Below, piece after piece: positions 17,063-24,912 of a DNA stretch of 64,000 nt. Source of the stretch: Sphingobacteriales bacterium (GTDB lineage: Bacteria; Bacteroidota; Bacteroidia; Chitinophagales; CAIOSU01). How positions within the stretch are numbered: position 1 is the stretch's first letter; each line of letters starts with the position of its first letter. Under the pieces are notes generated by a model. It saw nothing but the letters and a program-made list of their open reading frames with translations, was not told the origin of the DNA and did not search any database. The DNA lies in assembly GCA_027483645.1 (NCBI GenBank), contig JAIXUD010000002.1:186001-250000 (forward strand), in the 5' to 3' direction. The translations under genes were made by a program, and so were the position numbers.

Positions 17063-17069
17063 GGTGTGC
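17059..17069. repeat. Left copy of an 11-base direct repeat flanking the toxin-antitoxin remnant
   Basis: GTGAGGTGTGC occurs here, spanning the aldehyde dehydrogenase stop codon, and again at 17498-17508, exactly where the DUF3368 frame loses similarity. Confidence 0.6.
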
Positions 17070-17118
17070 GCTAGTTTAGGCGCAACTTTTTTGTTAAGAA
17101 ATTTGTATTTTAGTTATT

Positions 17119-17346
17119 ATGAGTACTATACAATTGAATATACCCGATAAGGCCAATCTTGATCCTAACGAGGTGAGTCGTTTCTTAGCTGCGAAGCTTT
17201 ACGAAGCAGGAAAGCTAACGCTTTCGCAAGCGGCCCATATGGTAAGTATGAGTACCGGCGATTTTGCCGACATATTATCGCAACATGGCGTTTCGTTGTT
17301 CAATTATCCTGCTTCCGATATCCAAAAGGATGCTTTGAATGCTTAA
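17119..17346 (+). CDS. UPF0175 family antitoxin-like protein
   Basis: The 75-residue protein has the UPF0175 pattern: an N-terminal beta strand (TIQLNIPD), then FLAAKLYEAGKLTLSQAAHMVSMST, a helix-turn-helix-like region, and LSQHGVSLFNYPASDI. UPF0175 genes typically precede DUF3368 PIN-like genes and are treated as DNA-binding antitoxins. Here its last eight bases overlap the start of a shortened DUF3368 gene, as in intact modules. It probably still makes a full-length protein. Confidence 0.8.
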   Translation: MSTIQLNIPDKANLDPNEVSRFLAAKLYEAGKLTLSQAAHMVSMSTGDFADILSQHGVSLFNYPASDIQKDALNA

Positions 17347-17521
17347 GGTAGTAATAGCCGATACAAGTTGCTTTATCTTACTTGATAAGATAGGGGAGCT
17401 GAATTTACTTTTATCAATCTATGGTAAAGTATATACGACACCACATGTTGTAAAAGAATTTGGAAAGGAATTGCCAGAATGGGTAATTGTGGAAGAGGTG
17501 AGGTGTGCCATTTTGCAGTAA
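17339..17521 (+). pseudogene. Truncated DUF3368 PIN-like toxin
   Basis: Only 60 codons remain of a protein family normally around 150-160 residues. The N-terminal strand with the first acidic residue (VVIADTSCFILLDKI) and LLLSIYGKVYTTPHVVKEFGKELPEWV are typical. After about residue 53 the similarity stops at an 11-base sequence that also occurs before the module, and a stop follows seven codons later. The later PIN acidic residues are missing, so nuclease activity should be lost. It overlaps the antitoxin gene by eight bases. Confidence 0.75.
17498..17508. repeat. Right copy of the 11-base direct repeat
   Basis: GTGAGGTGTGC is identical to 17059-17069 and marks the point where the DUF3368 coding sequence becomes non-homologous. 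Confidence 0.6.
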
Positions 17522-17546
17522 TGATAATATTTCATACTTTGTGTGT

Positions 17547-18983
17547 ATGAAACATGCTCTACTTATCTTCTCTTTAGCGCTATTTTCTACTATTGTTGCG
17601 CAAGCCCAACAGTGGTCTTGTTATACTGGTAGCGATACACTTTACTACATTAACTGGGGGGGTGAGTACCGTGGGCTAATGGCTACCGACAGCACGGTGC
17701 AGCCTGGGGTGGTGAAGTATAAAATCTATCGTACTACAACAATTGACCCTACTTGCAATGCTAGTGCCAATGGAGAAACGCGTAATTCCAAAACACCCAT
17801 TTGGGCAGGCGTAGAAGTGCATAAATACGATAACGGTGATAATGTCTTCTTCAATAACCTTGGCGAAAGTATTACCATCAACACTTTAGCTGAGGTAGGC
17901 GATGTGTGGCCTTGCTATACTGATGCCAATGCGTTCCGAATTTATGGAACTGTAATTTCTAAAGACACGGCTACGCTGTTTGGTAATGTAATTGATTCGG
18001 TAAAAACGATTAGGCTGCTTGCGCCGAATTATACAACTGTAGATGTTATGCAATGGGATAGCGTTGAGATTCTCCTTTCCGCCAATTTTGGACTGATCAA
18101 TGCACCCATTTTCCATTTCTTCCCAAAAGAAAACCGATTAATAACTAGAACCATTCGCAAGCCACTTACGTATGGGGATATGTACAGCTATGAAGTGGGA
18201 GATTACTTTCAAATACAGGAAATATTTAGTTTTACACAGACAGACACAAAGTATCGTTTTTTCAAAGTGCTTAATAAAGCTTTTAGTAATGGAGGGAACT
18301 CTGTTACCTTTACCATGCACCGAGAGTTTCAGTGGAATACCAATGGGAATAATTCTGTGGTGTTTACTGATACAGTAGACCTAACCTATCATAATTTAAA
18401 AGGTTTTGTGGGCTCTGGTGTACCACAGTCTATGTATTTGGGTTATGTATCGGTGGACATTGCAGGGGATAGCAGCCCATCATTGTTTGGAAGGCGCCGA
18501 TTAGAACTAGAAAACCATAGAGAATTTAGAGTGACTTCGGATAGCTGTATGAATAGGTATTTATTTGATGATGGCTTTCCTCCACCAATTTCTTATGAGT
18601 GCTTAGGGGAATTGTTACCTTGGGCAAGCAGCATTTCCGGTAATATTTCCCAAAGTGTAACATTCTACAGCCTTTGTGGTGCTAGTGGAGGTAACAAAGT
18701 TGTGCTTCAACCCACACCTCCCATCGGCGTAGATGAGCTATCACAAGCATCCATACTTACCTATCCAAACCCTACTGCCGATTTGGTAATGATTGTTAAT
18801 CCTACAAACTCTTCATTGAAAGTAACCGTATTGGATTTGCAGGGTCAAGCGTTACAATCTTTACAGTTGCAACCACAATCGCAAAACCAAATGGATTTAA
18901 GCACCTATCCAATGGGCGTGTATCTATTGCAGTTCCACAATGAGGGACATGTATTTTATCGCAAGGTAATTGTGGCTAGGTAA
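17547..18983 (+). CDS. Secreted protein with T9SS C-terminal sorting domain
   Basis: The 478-residue protein has a signal peptide (MKHALLIFSLALFSTIVAQAQ, cleaved near residue 21) from the ATG at 17547. The main body is beta-rich with no domain I recognise. The last 75 residues form a type A sorting domain: ILTYPNPTADLVMI, VTVLDLQGQALQSLQL, MGVYLLQF and YRKVIVAR. It is therefore a substrate of the type IX secretion system, delivered to the surface or medium. It ends six bases from the convergent membrane-protein gene with no obvious terminator between. Confidence 0.82.
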   Translation: MKHALLIFSLALFSTIVAQAQQWSCYTGSDTLYYINWGGEYRGLMATDSTVQPGVVKYKIYRTTTIDPTCNASANGETRNSKTPIWAGVEVHKYDNGDNVFFNNLGESITINTLAEVGDVWPCYTDANAFRIYGTVISKDTATLFGNVIDSVKTIRLLAPNYTTVDVMQWDSVEILLSANFGLINAPIFHFFPKENRLITRTIRKPLTYGDMYSYEVGDYFQIQEIFSFTQTDTKYRFFKVLNKAFSNGGNSVTFTMHREFQWNTNGNNSVVFTDTVDLTYHNLKGFVGSGVPQSMYLGYVSVDIAGDSSPSLFGRRRLELENHREFRVTSDSCMNRYLFDDGFPPPISYECLGELLPWASSISGNISQSVTFYSLCGASGGNKVVLQPTPPIGVDELSQASILTYPNPTADLVMIVNPTNSSLKVTVLDLQGQALQSLQLQPQSQNQMDLSTYPMGVYLLQFHNEGHVFYRKVIVAR

Positions 18984-18989
18984 TACTCG

Positions 18990-20219
18990 TCATACTACCT
19001 TACGCCCTGCTAGCAGCGGCATCAGCAAAAACGGTATGGCCAGGCTGCGGTAGCGCAGTATCGCACCCACGTTGGGTACTATCAGCCCAATAAGGATAAT
19101 CAGCAGCAACCCAAAGAATATGGCGGTTAGCAAGGGCGGCTTTTCAAGCAAGGGCTTGCGGATGCTAGCCAAACCCGCTACCAGTAGTACTAAAAACCAC
19201 GCATGGTCGATAATGGCTGGCCAGTAAAGGTGGCTGTTTTTGGGCATAGTAAACGGCGCTACAAACTGGTTGTAAAGCGCTTGGGAAAGGTTGCCAGTCA
19301 AACCGCTTATGGTTGGCTCCATATCCGCCAAGGGAATGTTGCTATGCCCGGCGCGGAGGGCGGTAAACTGTTCTTGTTTGCCCGCTATTTGTTGCAGTAT
19401 GGTCTGGTTGTTTACCAGCGTTACAAAGCTGCCCACCAAAAGCGTTATGCTAATGGCGGCTATGTAAACCCAAATGCGGCCGCTATTAAACACCGGGCTA
19501 AGCACTTGCGCCAGCAACAGCGGCAGTAGTAGCAACACCAAAAAATCGCGGATAAGGAAGGTGCCTGCTAAGCCAATAGCCACGTAGAACATATACTTAG
19601 GCAACCATCCATCCAAATAAATGCGCGCCATGCCATAAAAAGCCAGCGAAAGGGTGAAAAGCGCCAATGCTTCTTTGTGCACGCCGGAAGTCCAGAACCA
19701 AACAGAGGGTACACACAGTAGCCCACCCAATACCAGCCATGGATTGCTGACAAGCGGCTTGAAAGCCTTGTACAGCAACAAAATACCGCAATAAGAAACA
19801 AAGGCCATTAATACCCCGTTGGCCCAGCTATTGCCCCAGGTGAGCAGGTTGGCAAGCGCATTGAAGCGGACTATCATGTAGGCGCTGTTATCTTTCCAAA
19901 AGCCCATGGCATCAATTTCTTTGGCAAGCCAAGGGGTAATTTCAGTATTGATGCGCCCAAAAGTAAAGCGCAAGTATTTAAGCGGGTCTTGGGTAAGGGT
20001 GTTGAAGATTATCTGGCCGTCGCGTAGGTAAGCACCACTATCACCGCCGTTGTATAGCTCGCGGTGAAGCTCAATATAAGCTATTGCCAAGCCACATTTT
20101 ATTACCAGTATAGCCACCCATACCCACGCTGGTATGCCTTGCCCACGCAAGCGTGGCCATCTATATACTGCTAAGCCAAGCAGTGCCGTGTATACAATGG
20201 GTAATAGGAGCGTAGGCAT
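18990..20219 (-). CDS. Multi-pass membrane protein of GT-C glycosyltransferase type
   Basis: The 409-residue protein has around ten hydrophobic segments. A first periplasmic-loop motif, NGGDSGAYLRDGQIIF near residue 57, resembles the acidic D-x-x-x-Y loop of GT39-like mannosyltransferases. Further helices include WLVLGGLLCVPSVWFWTSG and FLIRDFLVLLLLPLLLAQVL. It would use a lipid-linked sugar donor if it is a glycosyltransferase. It is not close in sequence to the paired GT-C proteins of the 28-45 kb locus and stands alone. Confidence 0.65.
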   Translation of the reverse strand: MPTLLLPIVYTALLGLAVYRWPRLRGQGIPAWVWVAILVIKCGLAIAYIELHRELYNGGDSGAYLRDGQIIFNTLTQDPLKYLRFTFGRINTEITPWLAKEIDAMGFWKDNSAYMIVRFNALANLLTWGNSWANGVLMAFVSYCGILLLYKAFKPLVSNPWLVLGGLLCVPSVWFWTSGVHKEALALFTLSLAFYGMARIYLDGWLPKYMFYVAIGLAGTFLIRDFLVLLLLPLLLAQVLSPVFNSGRIWVYIAAISITLLVGSFVTLVNNQTILQQIAGKQEQFTALRAGHSNIPLADMEPTISGLTGNLSQALYNQFVAPFTMPKNSHLYWPAIIDHAWFLVLLVAGLASIRKPLLEKPPLLTAIFFGLLLIILIGLIVPNVGAILRYRSLAIPFLLMPLLAGRKVV

Positions 20220-20307
20220 GGTTTAGTAGCAAAGGGTTTGATTACCGGCCTTTCTGCCGCTAGCAGGAGTTAGGGCTTTCAAAAGTACAACGATTTTTCG
20301 CTACTTA

Positions 20308-20339
20308 TTTGATAATGGCAAATACTCTGCGTATATTTG
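20308..20339 (+). promoter_or_regulatory. Promoter of tRNA-fMet
   Basis: TTTG at 20308-20311 and a perfect TATATTTG at 20332-20339 are 20 bases apart, the exact Bacteroidota -33/-7 form. The tRNA begins 10 bases further on. Confidence 0.88.
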
Positions 20340-20349
20340 CACTCCACAT

Positions 20350-20422
<73 letters not shown>

Positions 20423-20426
20423 CACA

Positions 20427-20458
20427 AGAGAGATTCGGAAACGGATCTCTCTTTTTTT
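20427..20458 (+). terminator. Rho-independent terminator of tRNA-fMet
   Basis: AGAGAGAT (20427-20434) pairs with ATCTCTCT (20445-20452) around a TCGGAAACGG loop and runs into seven T residues. Confidence 0.88.
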
Positions 20459-20484
20459 ATGTCTATTTTTAGCGAGGTTAAATT

Positions 20485-20562
20485 ATTCTACGCATGTTCT
20501 TCGTAGAATACAACCATGATTCTACGCACATTATGCGTCGAATGCACCCGCTATTCTACGCA
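20485..20562. repeat. 34-base-period hairpin repeat
   Basis: ATTCTACGCA occurs at 20485, 20519 and 20553, exactly 34 bases apart. In the first unit it is followed by the inverted TCGTAGAAT (20501-20509), and in the second by TGCGTCGAAT (20534-20543), so each unit can form a hairpin. The third unit is cut off at the aroK stop codon (20563). It lies between the tRNA terminator and the end of aroK. Confidence 0.8.
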
Positions 20563-21084
20563 TCAACCCAATACCTCGACTAAATCGCCCACTTTCAACT
20601 TCCCATCATTCGCCACCACCTTATCCGCTTGTAGATAGAATGGCTCGCGCGCAACAAGTTGTTGTTCTAGGAAATCTTTGATGGCAGCCTCGTCTTTACC
20701 ATGCAACAAAGGCCTTGCCGTTTTGGCCCCTGCCAAGCGTGAAGCGAGGATGGCCACTGGGGTTTGTAGATAGATGGAACGACCGCTTTGCGTAATGATG
20801 TCCATATTGTTGAAGAAACAGGGCGTGCCACCACCCAACGAAACCACCGCAGCAGGCAGGGCGGCTACTTCCTTCAGATATTGGCTTTCTAGTACTCGGA
20901 AGTATTCCTCACCATCTTTTTGGAAAAGGGCAGTGATGGTTTGATTAGCGGCCGTTTCGATGTATTGGTCTAAATCAATAAAAGGAAGCCCAAGCTTGGT
21001 AGCCAACTGCTTGCCCAGCTTTGATTTGCCGCTGCCCATTGGGCCGAGGAGGAAAACGTGCCTTCGGGTTACGGGTTCTATCAT
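20563..21084 (-). CDS. aroK: Shikimate kinase
   Basis: The 173-residue protein phosphorylates shikimate at O3 in the chorismate pathway. The Walker A loop GPMGSGKSKLG begins at residue 14; the substrate-binding DLDQYIE follows near 37 and SLGGGTPCF near 82, with the lid around ASRLAGAKTARPLL. The length is typical. Chorismate made here is the substrate for the PabA-type enzyme at 3822. The gene appears monocistronic, 60 bases after the permease gene's end. Confidence 0.94.
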   Translation of the reverse strand: MIEPVTRRHVFLLGPMGSGKSKLGKQLATKLGLPFIDLDQYIETAANQTITALFQKDGEEYFRVLESQYLKEVAALPAAVVSLGGGTPCFFNNMDIITQSGRSIYLQTPVAILASRLAGAKTARPLLHGKDEAAIKDFLEQQLVAREPFYLQADKVVANDGKLKVGDLVEVLG

Positions 21085-21144
21085 AACTTTTCAATAGAGG
21101 CAGTAGTTATTTTTAGACTTTCACAGAGAACTCGCAACCCGTAA

Positions 21145-22194
21145 CTATTTATAAGACACCCTCGGATCCAAAATAGCGTACCCAATATCTGTAATAATAT
21201 TCACTGCTACATATACCACCGCAATAAACAGTACGATGCCCATCAACACTGGCAAATCAAGGTTTAAAAGGCTATCAAACAACTCACTGCCGAGTCCCTT
21301 GTAGTCTACTACCGTTTCTACCAATACCGAGCCTGCTAGCAATCCCGCAAACCAGCCAGAAGCCGAGGTAAGCACCGGGTTCAAGGCGTTGCGGAGGGTG
21401 TGCTTGCCGATAACTTTGGCATTGGATAAGCCTTTAGCCTTGGCGGTGCGTATGTAGTCCGATGACATTACATCGAGCATTGAGCTGCGGGTCATTTGCA
21501 TAATGATGGCCACTGGGCGGATACCCAAGGCTAACGTAGGGATAATTAAGTTTGCCCAAATAATGGTCTCTTGCCCGAAATCGTAGTCATACAGCGGTGC
21601 ACGTACGCTCAAGCCAGTAAAGTCTTTCAGTTGCACAGCCAGTACATACGCCAATATCAACGCCACCACATACGATGGTTGCGAAATACCGAATACCGAA
21701 AGGCTCAGTACGGCGTCATCTTGCCAGCGGTTGTGTTTAATAGCGGCCAATATGCCCAGTGGTATGCCTAAAAACAACGCCAATAGAATAGAAGTAAGCG
21801 CCAAAATAAACGTAGGCGGTATCTTCTCGGCCAATATCTCGCTTACTGGTGTGTTACGCTGGTAGCTGCGGCCCAGGTATGGCGCTTTTACCACCAAGGC
21901 ATTGCCACCAATTGCGAATAGCTTGGTATAGTTAAGCTCCGCCTGCTTTTCGGGGCTATCCTCATGAAACGTAATGGGCAGCAAGTTGTTCATGTAGATA
22001 AGATACCGTTCGAATGGGCTCTTATCCAACCCCAACTGCTTTTTGATGTTCTCCGCACTCGATACATCCGTTCGTTGGCCAGAGAGCATACGCTCCGGGC
22101 TAGGCAACAGGTTGAGTATGAGGAAAAGAATGGTTATCACCCCCCAAAGGATGAGCAAGCTGTACAGCGATTGCTTTACTATGTATTGTATCAA
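21145..22194 (-). CDS. ABC transporter permease, DppB/OppB type
   Basis: The product has 349 residues from a TTG at 22194, which gives the usual opening IQYIVKQSLYSLLILWGVITILFLILNLLP. An ATG at 22257 would instead overlap the upstream gene by 58 bases. Family features include LGLDKSPFERYLIYM, PPTFILALTSILLALFLGIPLGILAA and the cytoplasmic EAA-type loop DYIRTAKAKGLSNAKVIGKHTLRNALNPV. It would form half of a peptide importer channel, but no DppC, ATPase or binding protein is adjacent. It lies five bases after the BT_3928 gene, in the same operon. Confidence 0.88.
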   Translation of the reverse strand: MIQYIVKQSLYSLLILWGVITILFLILNLLPSPERMLSGQRTDVSSAENIKKQLGLDKSPFERYLIYMNNLLPITFHEDSPEKQAELNYTKLFAIGGNALVVKAPYLGRSYQRNTPVSEILAEKIPPTFILALTSILLALFLGIPLGILAAIKHNRWQDDAVLSLSVFGISQPSYVVALILAYVLAVQLKDFTGLSVRAPLYDYDFGQETIIWANLIIPTLALGIRPVAIIMQMTRSSMLDVMSSDYIRTAKAKGLSNAKVIGKHTLRNALNPVLTSASGWFAGLLAGSVLVETVVDYKGLGSELFDSLLNLDLPVLMGIVLFIAVVYVAVNIITDIGYAILDPRVSYK

Positions 22195-22199
22195 TGGGG

Positions 22200-23411
22200 T
22201 TATTTGAGGGTATTGGCCTTCAATTCGTCGTAAGTAGGCAAGTGCCTGTGGTGCCATTGGCCAACCACAGTGCCATCCTTAATAATCATTAGACCAGGGT
22301 TACTACGGTTAATAGTTTTTAAGAAGGTGCCATCACCAGTGTAGAACGGATAAGCCGCTTGCACATCGTGCCTAAACACCTCAATGTCTTCACGGGTAGC
22401 GCTGGTACCTACAAAGAAGAGGTAACCGTCTTTCTCTGCCTGTAAGGCCAAAGCGTTTAGTTTTTCGTAAGCCGCCTTGTCGGTTTTCTTCAGGTCGTAA
22501 GCCACTACAAAAAAGACATAACCTGGGTTGTACAGCACCTCTTCGTCCATCAAGTTGCCATCTGCATCCTCTAGGCGGAAGTTGTTGATTTTAGGGTCAA
22601 CACCTTTTTTAATAATGCTATCACGGCGGTCCACAAACTCCCAATTAGCTTTCTCATCACCTTTGGGGCGCCCATCTTGGCTAAACTCTTTTACTTCGCC
22701 GGTAGCCTTGTTCTTCATAATGAAGATGTAGGCTTTCACTTCTTTCAATGAATCAGGCACGGTCATTTGCTCAGGGATGTTCTTACCCACGGCATACGGA
22801 CGGAAATCAACCACTGGAATATCCCATACAAAGTTGTACAAGCAAAACAGCAAGCTGGCCGCGCTAACGGCAACTACTGTACCGGTTGCCAAAATGCCGC
22901 TAAACAACCCTTTCAAATAGCGCCTTTGCAGAATTAAAATAGTAATAAGTACTAAGAGGATAATGTCTTTACTGAAAGAGACAATAGGTTCTAGTTTCAG
23001 GAAGTCGCCAAAGCATCCACAATCAGTTACGTGGCCAGTGTAAGAAGTATACCCGGTAAGGAACGTGAAAAACAATATCATGCCTGTGTAGAGGAACAGG
23101 GTAATGTTTCTAGCATAATTAAGTATCAAGGCAAAGCCCAGTGCTATTTCCAGCACTATCATAAACACCGCAAAAGCCACGGTATATGGCTCCAAAAAGC
23201 CCAAGTTGAACTCATTGAAGTAATCCATCATCTTGTAGGCGGTGCCTAGCGGGTCGATGGCCTTAACCACACCCGAAAAGATGAAGAACACGCCCACAAA
23301 ATCTTGTATGTAGGCTACAAACAGTCGCTCTGGCTTGTTCACCAAGTAGCGGATAACAGTTACCACCAGCGCAATGGCGCCTATAATGCCGAAAAGGGAA
23401 TATACGGTCAT
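22200..23411 (-). CDS. BT_3928 family DoxX/MauE-like membrane protein with thioredoxin-like tail
   Basis: The 403-residue protein starts with about five membrane helices of DoxX/MauE type. These include the conserved GVVKAIDPLGTAYKM near residue 47 and the cysteine motif DCGCFGDFL near residue 130, as in MauE and related redox membrane proteins. The remaining 200 residues look like a degenerate thioredoxin-like domain without a CxxC. The architecture matches the Bacteroidota-specific BT_3928 family, whose role is unknown. It overlaps the DUF1599 gene by four bases. Confidence 0.85.
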   Translation of the reverse strand: MTVYSLFGIIGAIALVVTVIRYLVNKPERLFVAYIQDFVGVFFIFSGVVKAIDPLGTAYKMMDYFNEFNLGFLEPYTVAFAVFMIVLEIALGFALILNYARNITLFLYTGMILFFTFLTGYTSYTGHVTDCGCFGDFLKLEPIVSFSKDIILLVLITILILQRRYLKGLFSGILATGTVVAVSAASLLFCLYNFVWDIPVVDFRPYAVGKNIPEQMTVPDSLKEVKAYIFIMKNKATGEVKEFSQDGRPKGDEKANWEFVDRRDSIIKKGVDPKINNFRLEDADGNLMDEEVLYNPGYVFFVVAYDLKKTDKAAYEKLNALALQAEKDGYLFFVGTSATREDIEVFRHDVQAAYPFYTGDGTFLKTINRSNPGLMIIKDGTVVGQWHHRHLPTYDELKANTLK

Positions 23412-23983
23412 GCTTCTTTCATTTTAATCAATGCAAAAATGGCGTAGTTAATAATATCTTGGTAGTTGGCATCGGGCCCTTCACTGATGAGGGTAACGCC
23501 TTCGTTATCCTCGATCTGTTTCAAGCGCATCAGCTTCATCAGTATCAGGTCGGTAAAAGAGGTAAGGCGCAAGTCGCGCCAAGCCTCACCGTAATCATGG
23601 TTCTTTTGCAGCATCAGGCTGCGGGTGCTTTCCACTTGCTGGTCATACAGCTTCTCGCTTTCCGCTTCCGAAAGCTCCGAATCCACATAATCTTTCAATT
23701 CCAGTTGTATCAAGGCAATTAGGGAGTAGTTGATGATGCCCATCAGTTCGCTATCGATACCCTCCTCAATCTGTTGCGTGCGCATCTCCTCAATATTGCG
23801 GATGCGCTTGGCCTTGATGAAAATTTGGTCGGTAAGGGAGCGAGGCCGCAGCATACGCCACGAGGTACCATAGTCCTTTATCTTTTTCATATAGATATCC
23901 TTGCAGCCGGCAATGATACGGTCGTATTGCTGGAGGGTCTTGTTTGCCAAGTTATTTGGTAATTTTAATGCGGTTTCAGGCAC
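23408..23983 (-). CDS. DUF1599 domain protein with internal duplication
   Basis: The 191-residue all-helical protein contains two copies of one unit: MKKIKDYGTSWRMLRPRSLTD (from about 32) and MLQKNHDYGEAWRDLRLTSF (from about 127). Each is followed by a K/R-rich helix and an IINY-AL-AL segment. This is the DUF1599 nucleotide-binding-like (MazG/PRA-PH-resembling) family. The GTG at 23983 leaves only 14 bases to the divergent folP start; a TTG at 23953 (ANKTLQQYDRII) is an alternative. It overlaps the BT_3928 gene by ATGA. Confidence 0.85.
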   Translation of the reverse strand: MPETALKLPNNLANKTLQQYDRIIAGCKDIYMKKIKDYGTSWRMLRPRSLTDQIFIKAKRIRNIEEMRTQQIEEGIDSELMGIINYSLIALIQLELKDYVDSELSEAESEKLYDQQVESTRSLMLQKNHDYGEAWRDLRLTSFTDLILMKLMRLKQIEDNEGVTLISEGPDANYQDIINYAIFALIKMKEA

Positions 23984-23997
23984 TTCACACTACTTAT

Positions 23998-24864
23998 ATG
24001 ACCGATAAAAATACAGCAATTTGCGTTAAAACGACCATCAACTGCCGGGGGCGGCTATTGGATTTATCCACACCGCGTGTAATGGGCATCCTGAACGTTA
24101 CGCCCGACTCGTTTTTTGCCGATAGCAGGCACAAGATACTGGATGATTTGTTGCGTAGCTGTGAAAAGATGTTAACCGACGACGCCGATATGCTGGATGT
24201 AGGCGGCGTAAGCACCCGCCCCGGCGCGGCAGAGGTTTCGGTTGAGGAGGAGCTGGCTCGGGTAGTGCCTTCAATCGAGGCGATTGCACAGCGTTTTCCC
24301 GAGGCTATTATTTCTATTGATACTTACCGTGCAAGGGTAGCCGAAGCAGCGGTGCAGGCGGGGGGGGGTATCATCAACGATATTTCTGCAGGCAAGCTGG
24401 ATGACGCTATGTACACTACCATAGCCCAACTGCAAGTACCCTACATACTCATGCACATGCAGGGCACCCCCGCCACCATGCAGCAAGACCCGCAATATGA
24501 TAATGTAGTAAATGAAGTGCTTGATTTCCTAGTAGCAGAAGTTGCCAAGCTGCGTGCTTTGGGGGTACACGACATCATCCTCGACCCTGGGTTTGGCTTT
24601 GGGAAAACAGTGGAGCACAACTTCCAATTGCTTCAAGGTTTGGAAGCGTTGAAAATAACCGGCTTGCCCGTGTTGGTGGGCCTCAGCCGCAAATCGATGA
24701 TTTGCCGTACACTTGGGTTGAAGCCAGCAGATGCCTTAAACGGCACTACGGCGTTGAATACAATTGCATTGCTTAAAGGCGCGAAAATTTTAAGGGTACA
24801 CGATGTGAAAGAGGCGGTGGAATGTGTGCGGTTGGTTAATCAATACCTCATAAGCCCTCTCTAG
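23998..24864 (+). CDS. folP: Dihydropteroate synthase
   Basis: The 288-residue TIM-barrel enzyme condenses p-aminobenzoate with dihydropterin pyrophosphate. Signatures are VMGILNVTPDSFFADSR near residue 27, DVGGVSTRPGA near 64, GGGIINDISAGK, ILDPGFGFGKT near 195, GLSRKSMI near 229 and the phosphate-binding end around RVHDVKE. The ATG at 23998 is preferred over an upstream extension of 18 residues that would run antisense into DUF1599. It shares a divergent start region with DUF1599. Confidence 0.95.
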   Translation: MTDKNTAICVKTTINCRGRLLDLSTPRVMGILNVTPDSFFADSRHKILDDLLRSCEKMLTDDADMLDVGGVSTRPGAAEVSVEEELARVVPSIEAIAQRFPEAIISIDTYRARVAEAAVQAGGGIINDISAGKLDDAMYTTIAQLQVPYILMHMQGTPATMQQDPQYDNVVNEVLDFLVAEVAKLRALGVHDIILDPGFGFGKTVEHNFQLLQGLEALKITGLPVLVGLSRKSMICRTLGLKPADALNGTTALNTIALLKGAKILRVHDVKEAVECVRLVNQYLISPL

Positions 24865-24874
24865 GCAACCGAAT

Positions 24875-24906
24875 TTTGAAACTGTAGCCGCTAACCAGTA
24901 TCTTTG
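24875..24906 (+). promoter_or_regulatory. Promoter of the DUF1295 gene
   Basis: TTTG at 24875-24878 and a perfect TATCTTTG at 24899-24906 are 20 bases apart. A TTG that could be called as a start lies inside the -7 box, and the ATG at 24913 begins six bases after it, so the mRNA is probably leaderless. Confidence 0.75.
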
Positions 24907-24912
24907 AGTACT

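Noticed and set aside
17119-17521. Active toxin-antitoxin system
   Set aside because: The DUF3368 partner lacks about two thirds of its length including later acidic residues, so only the antitoxin side is likely to be functional.
20485-20562. CRISPR-like array by the exact 34-base step
   Set aside because: The repeated core is only 10 bases, each unit holds its own inverted copy, and no cas genes are near; a structured repeat fits better.
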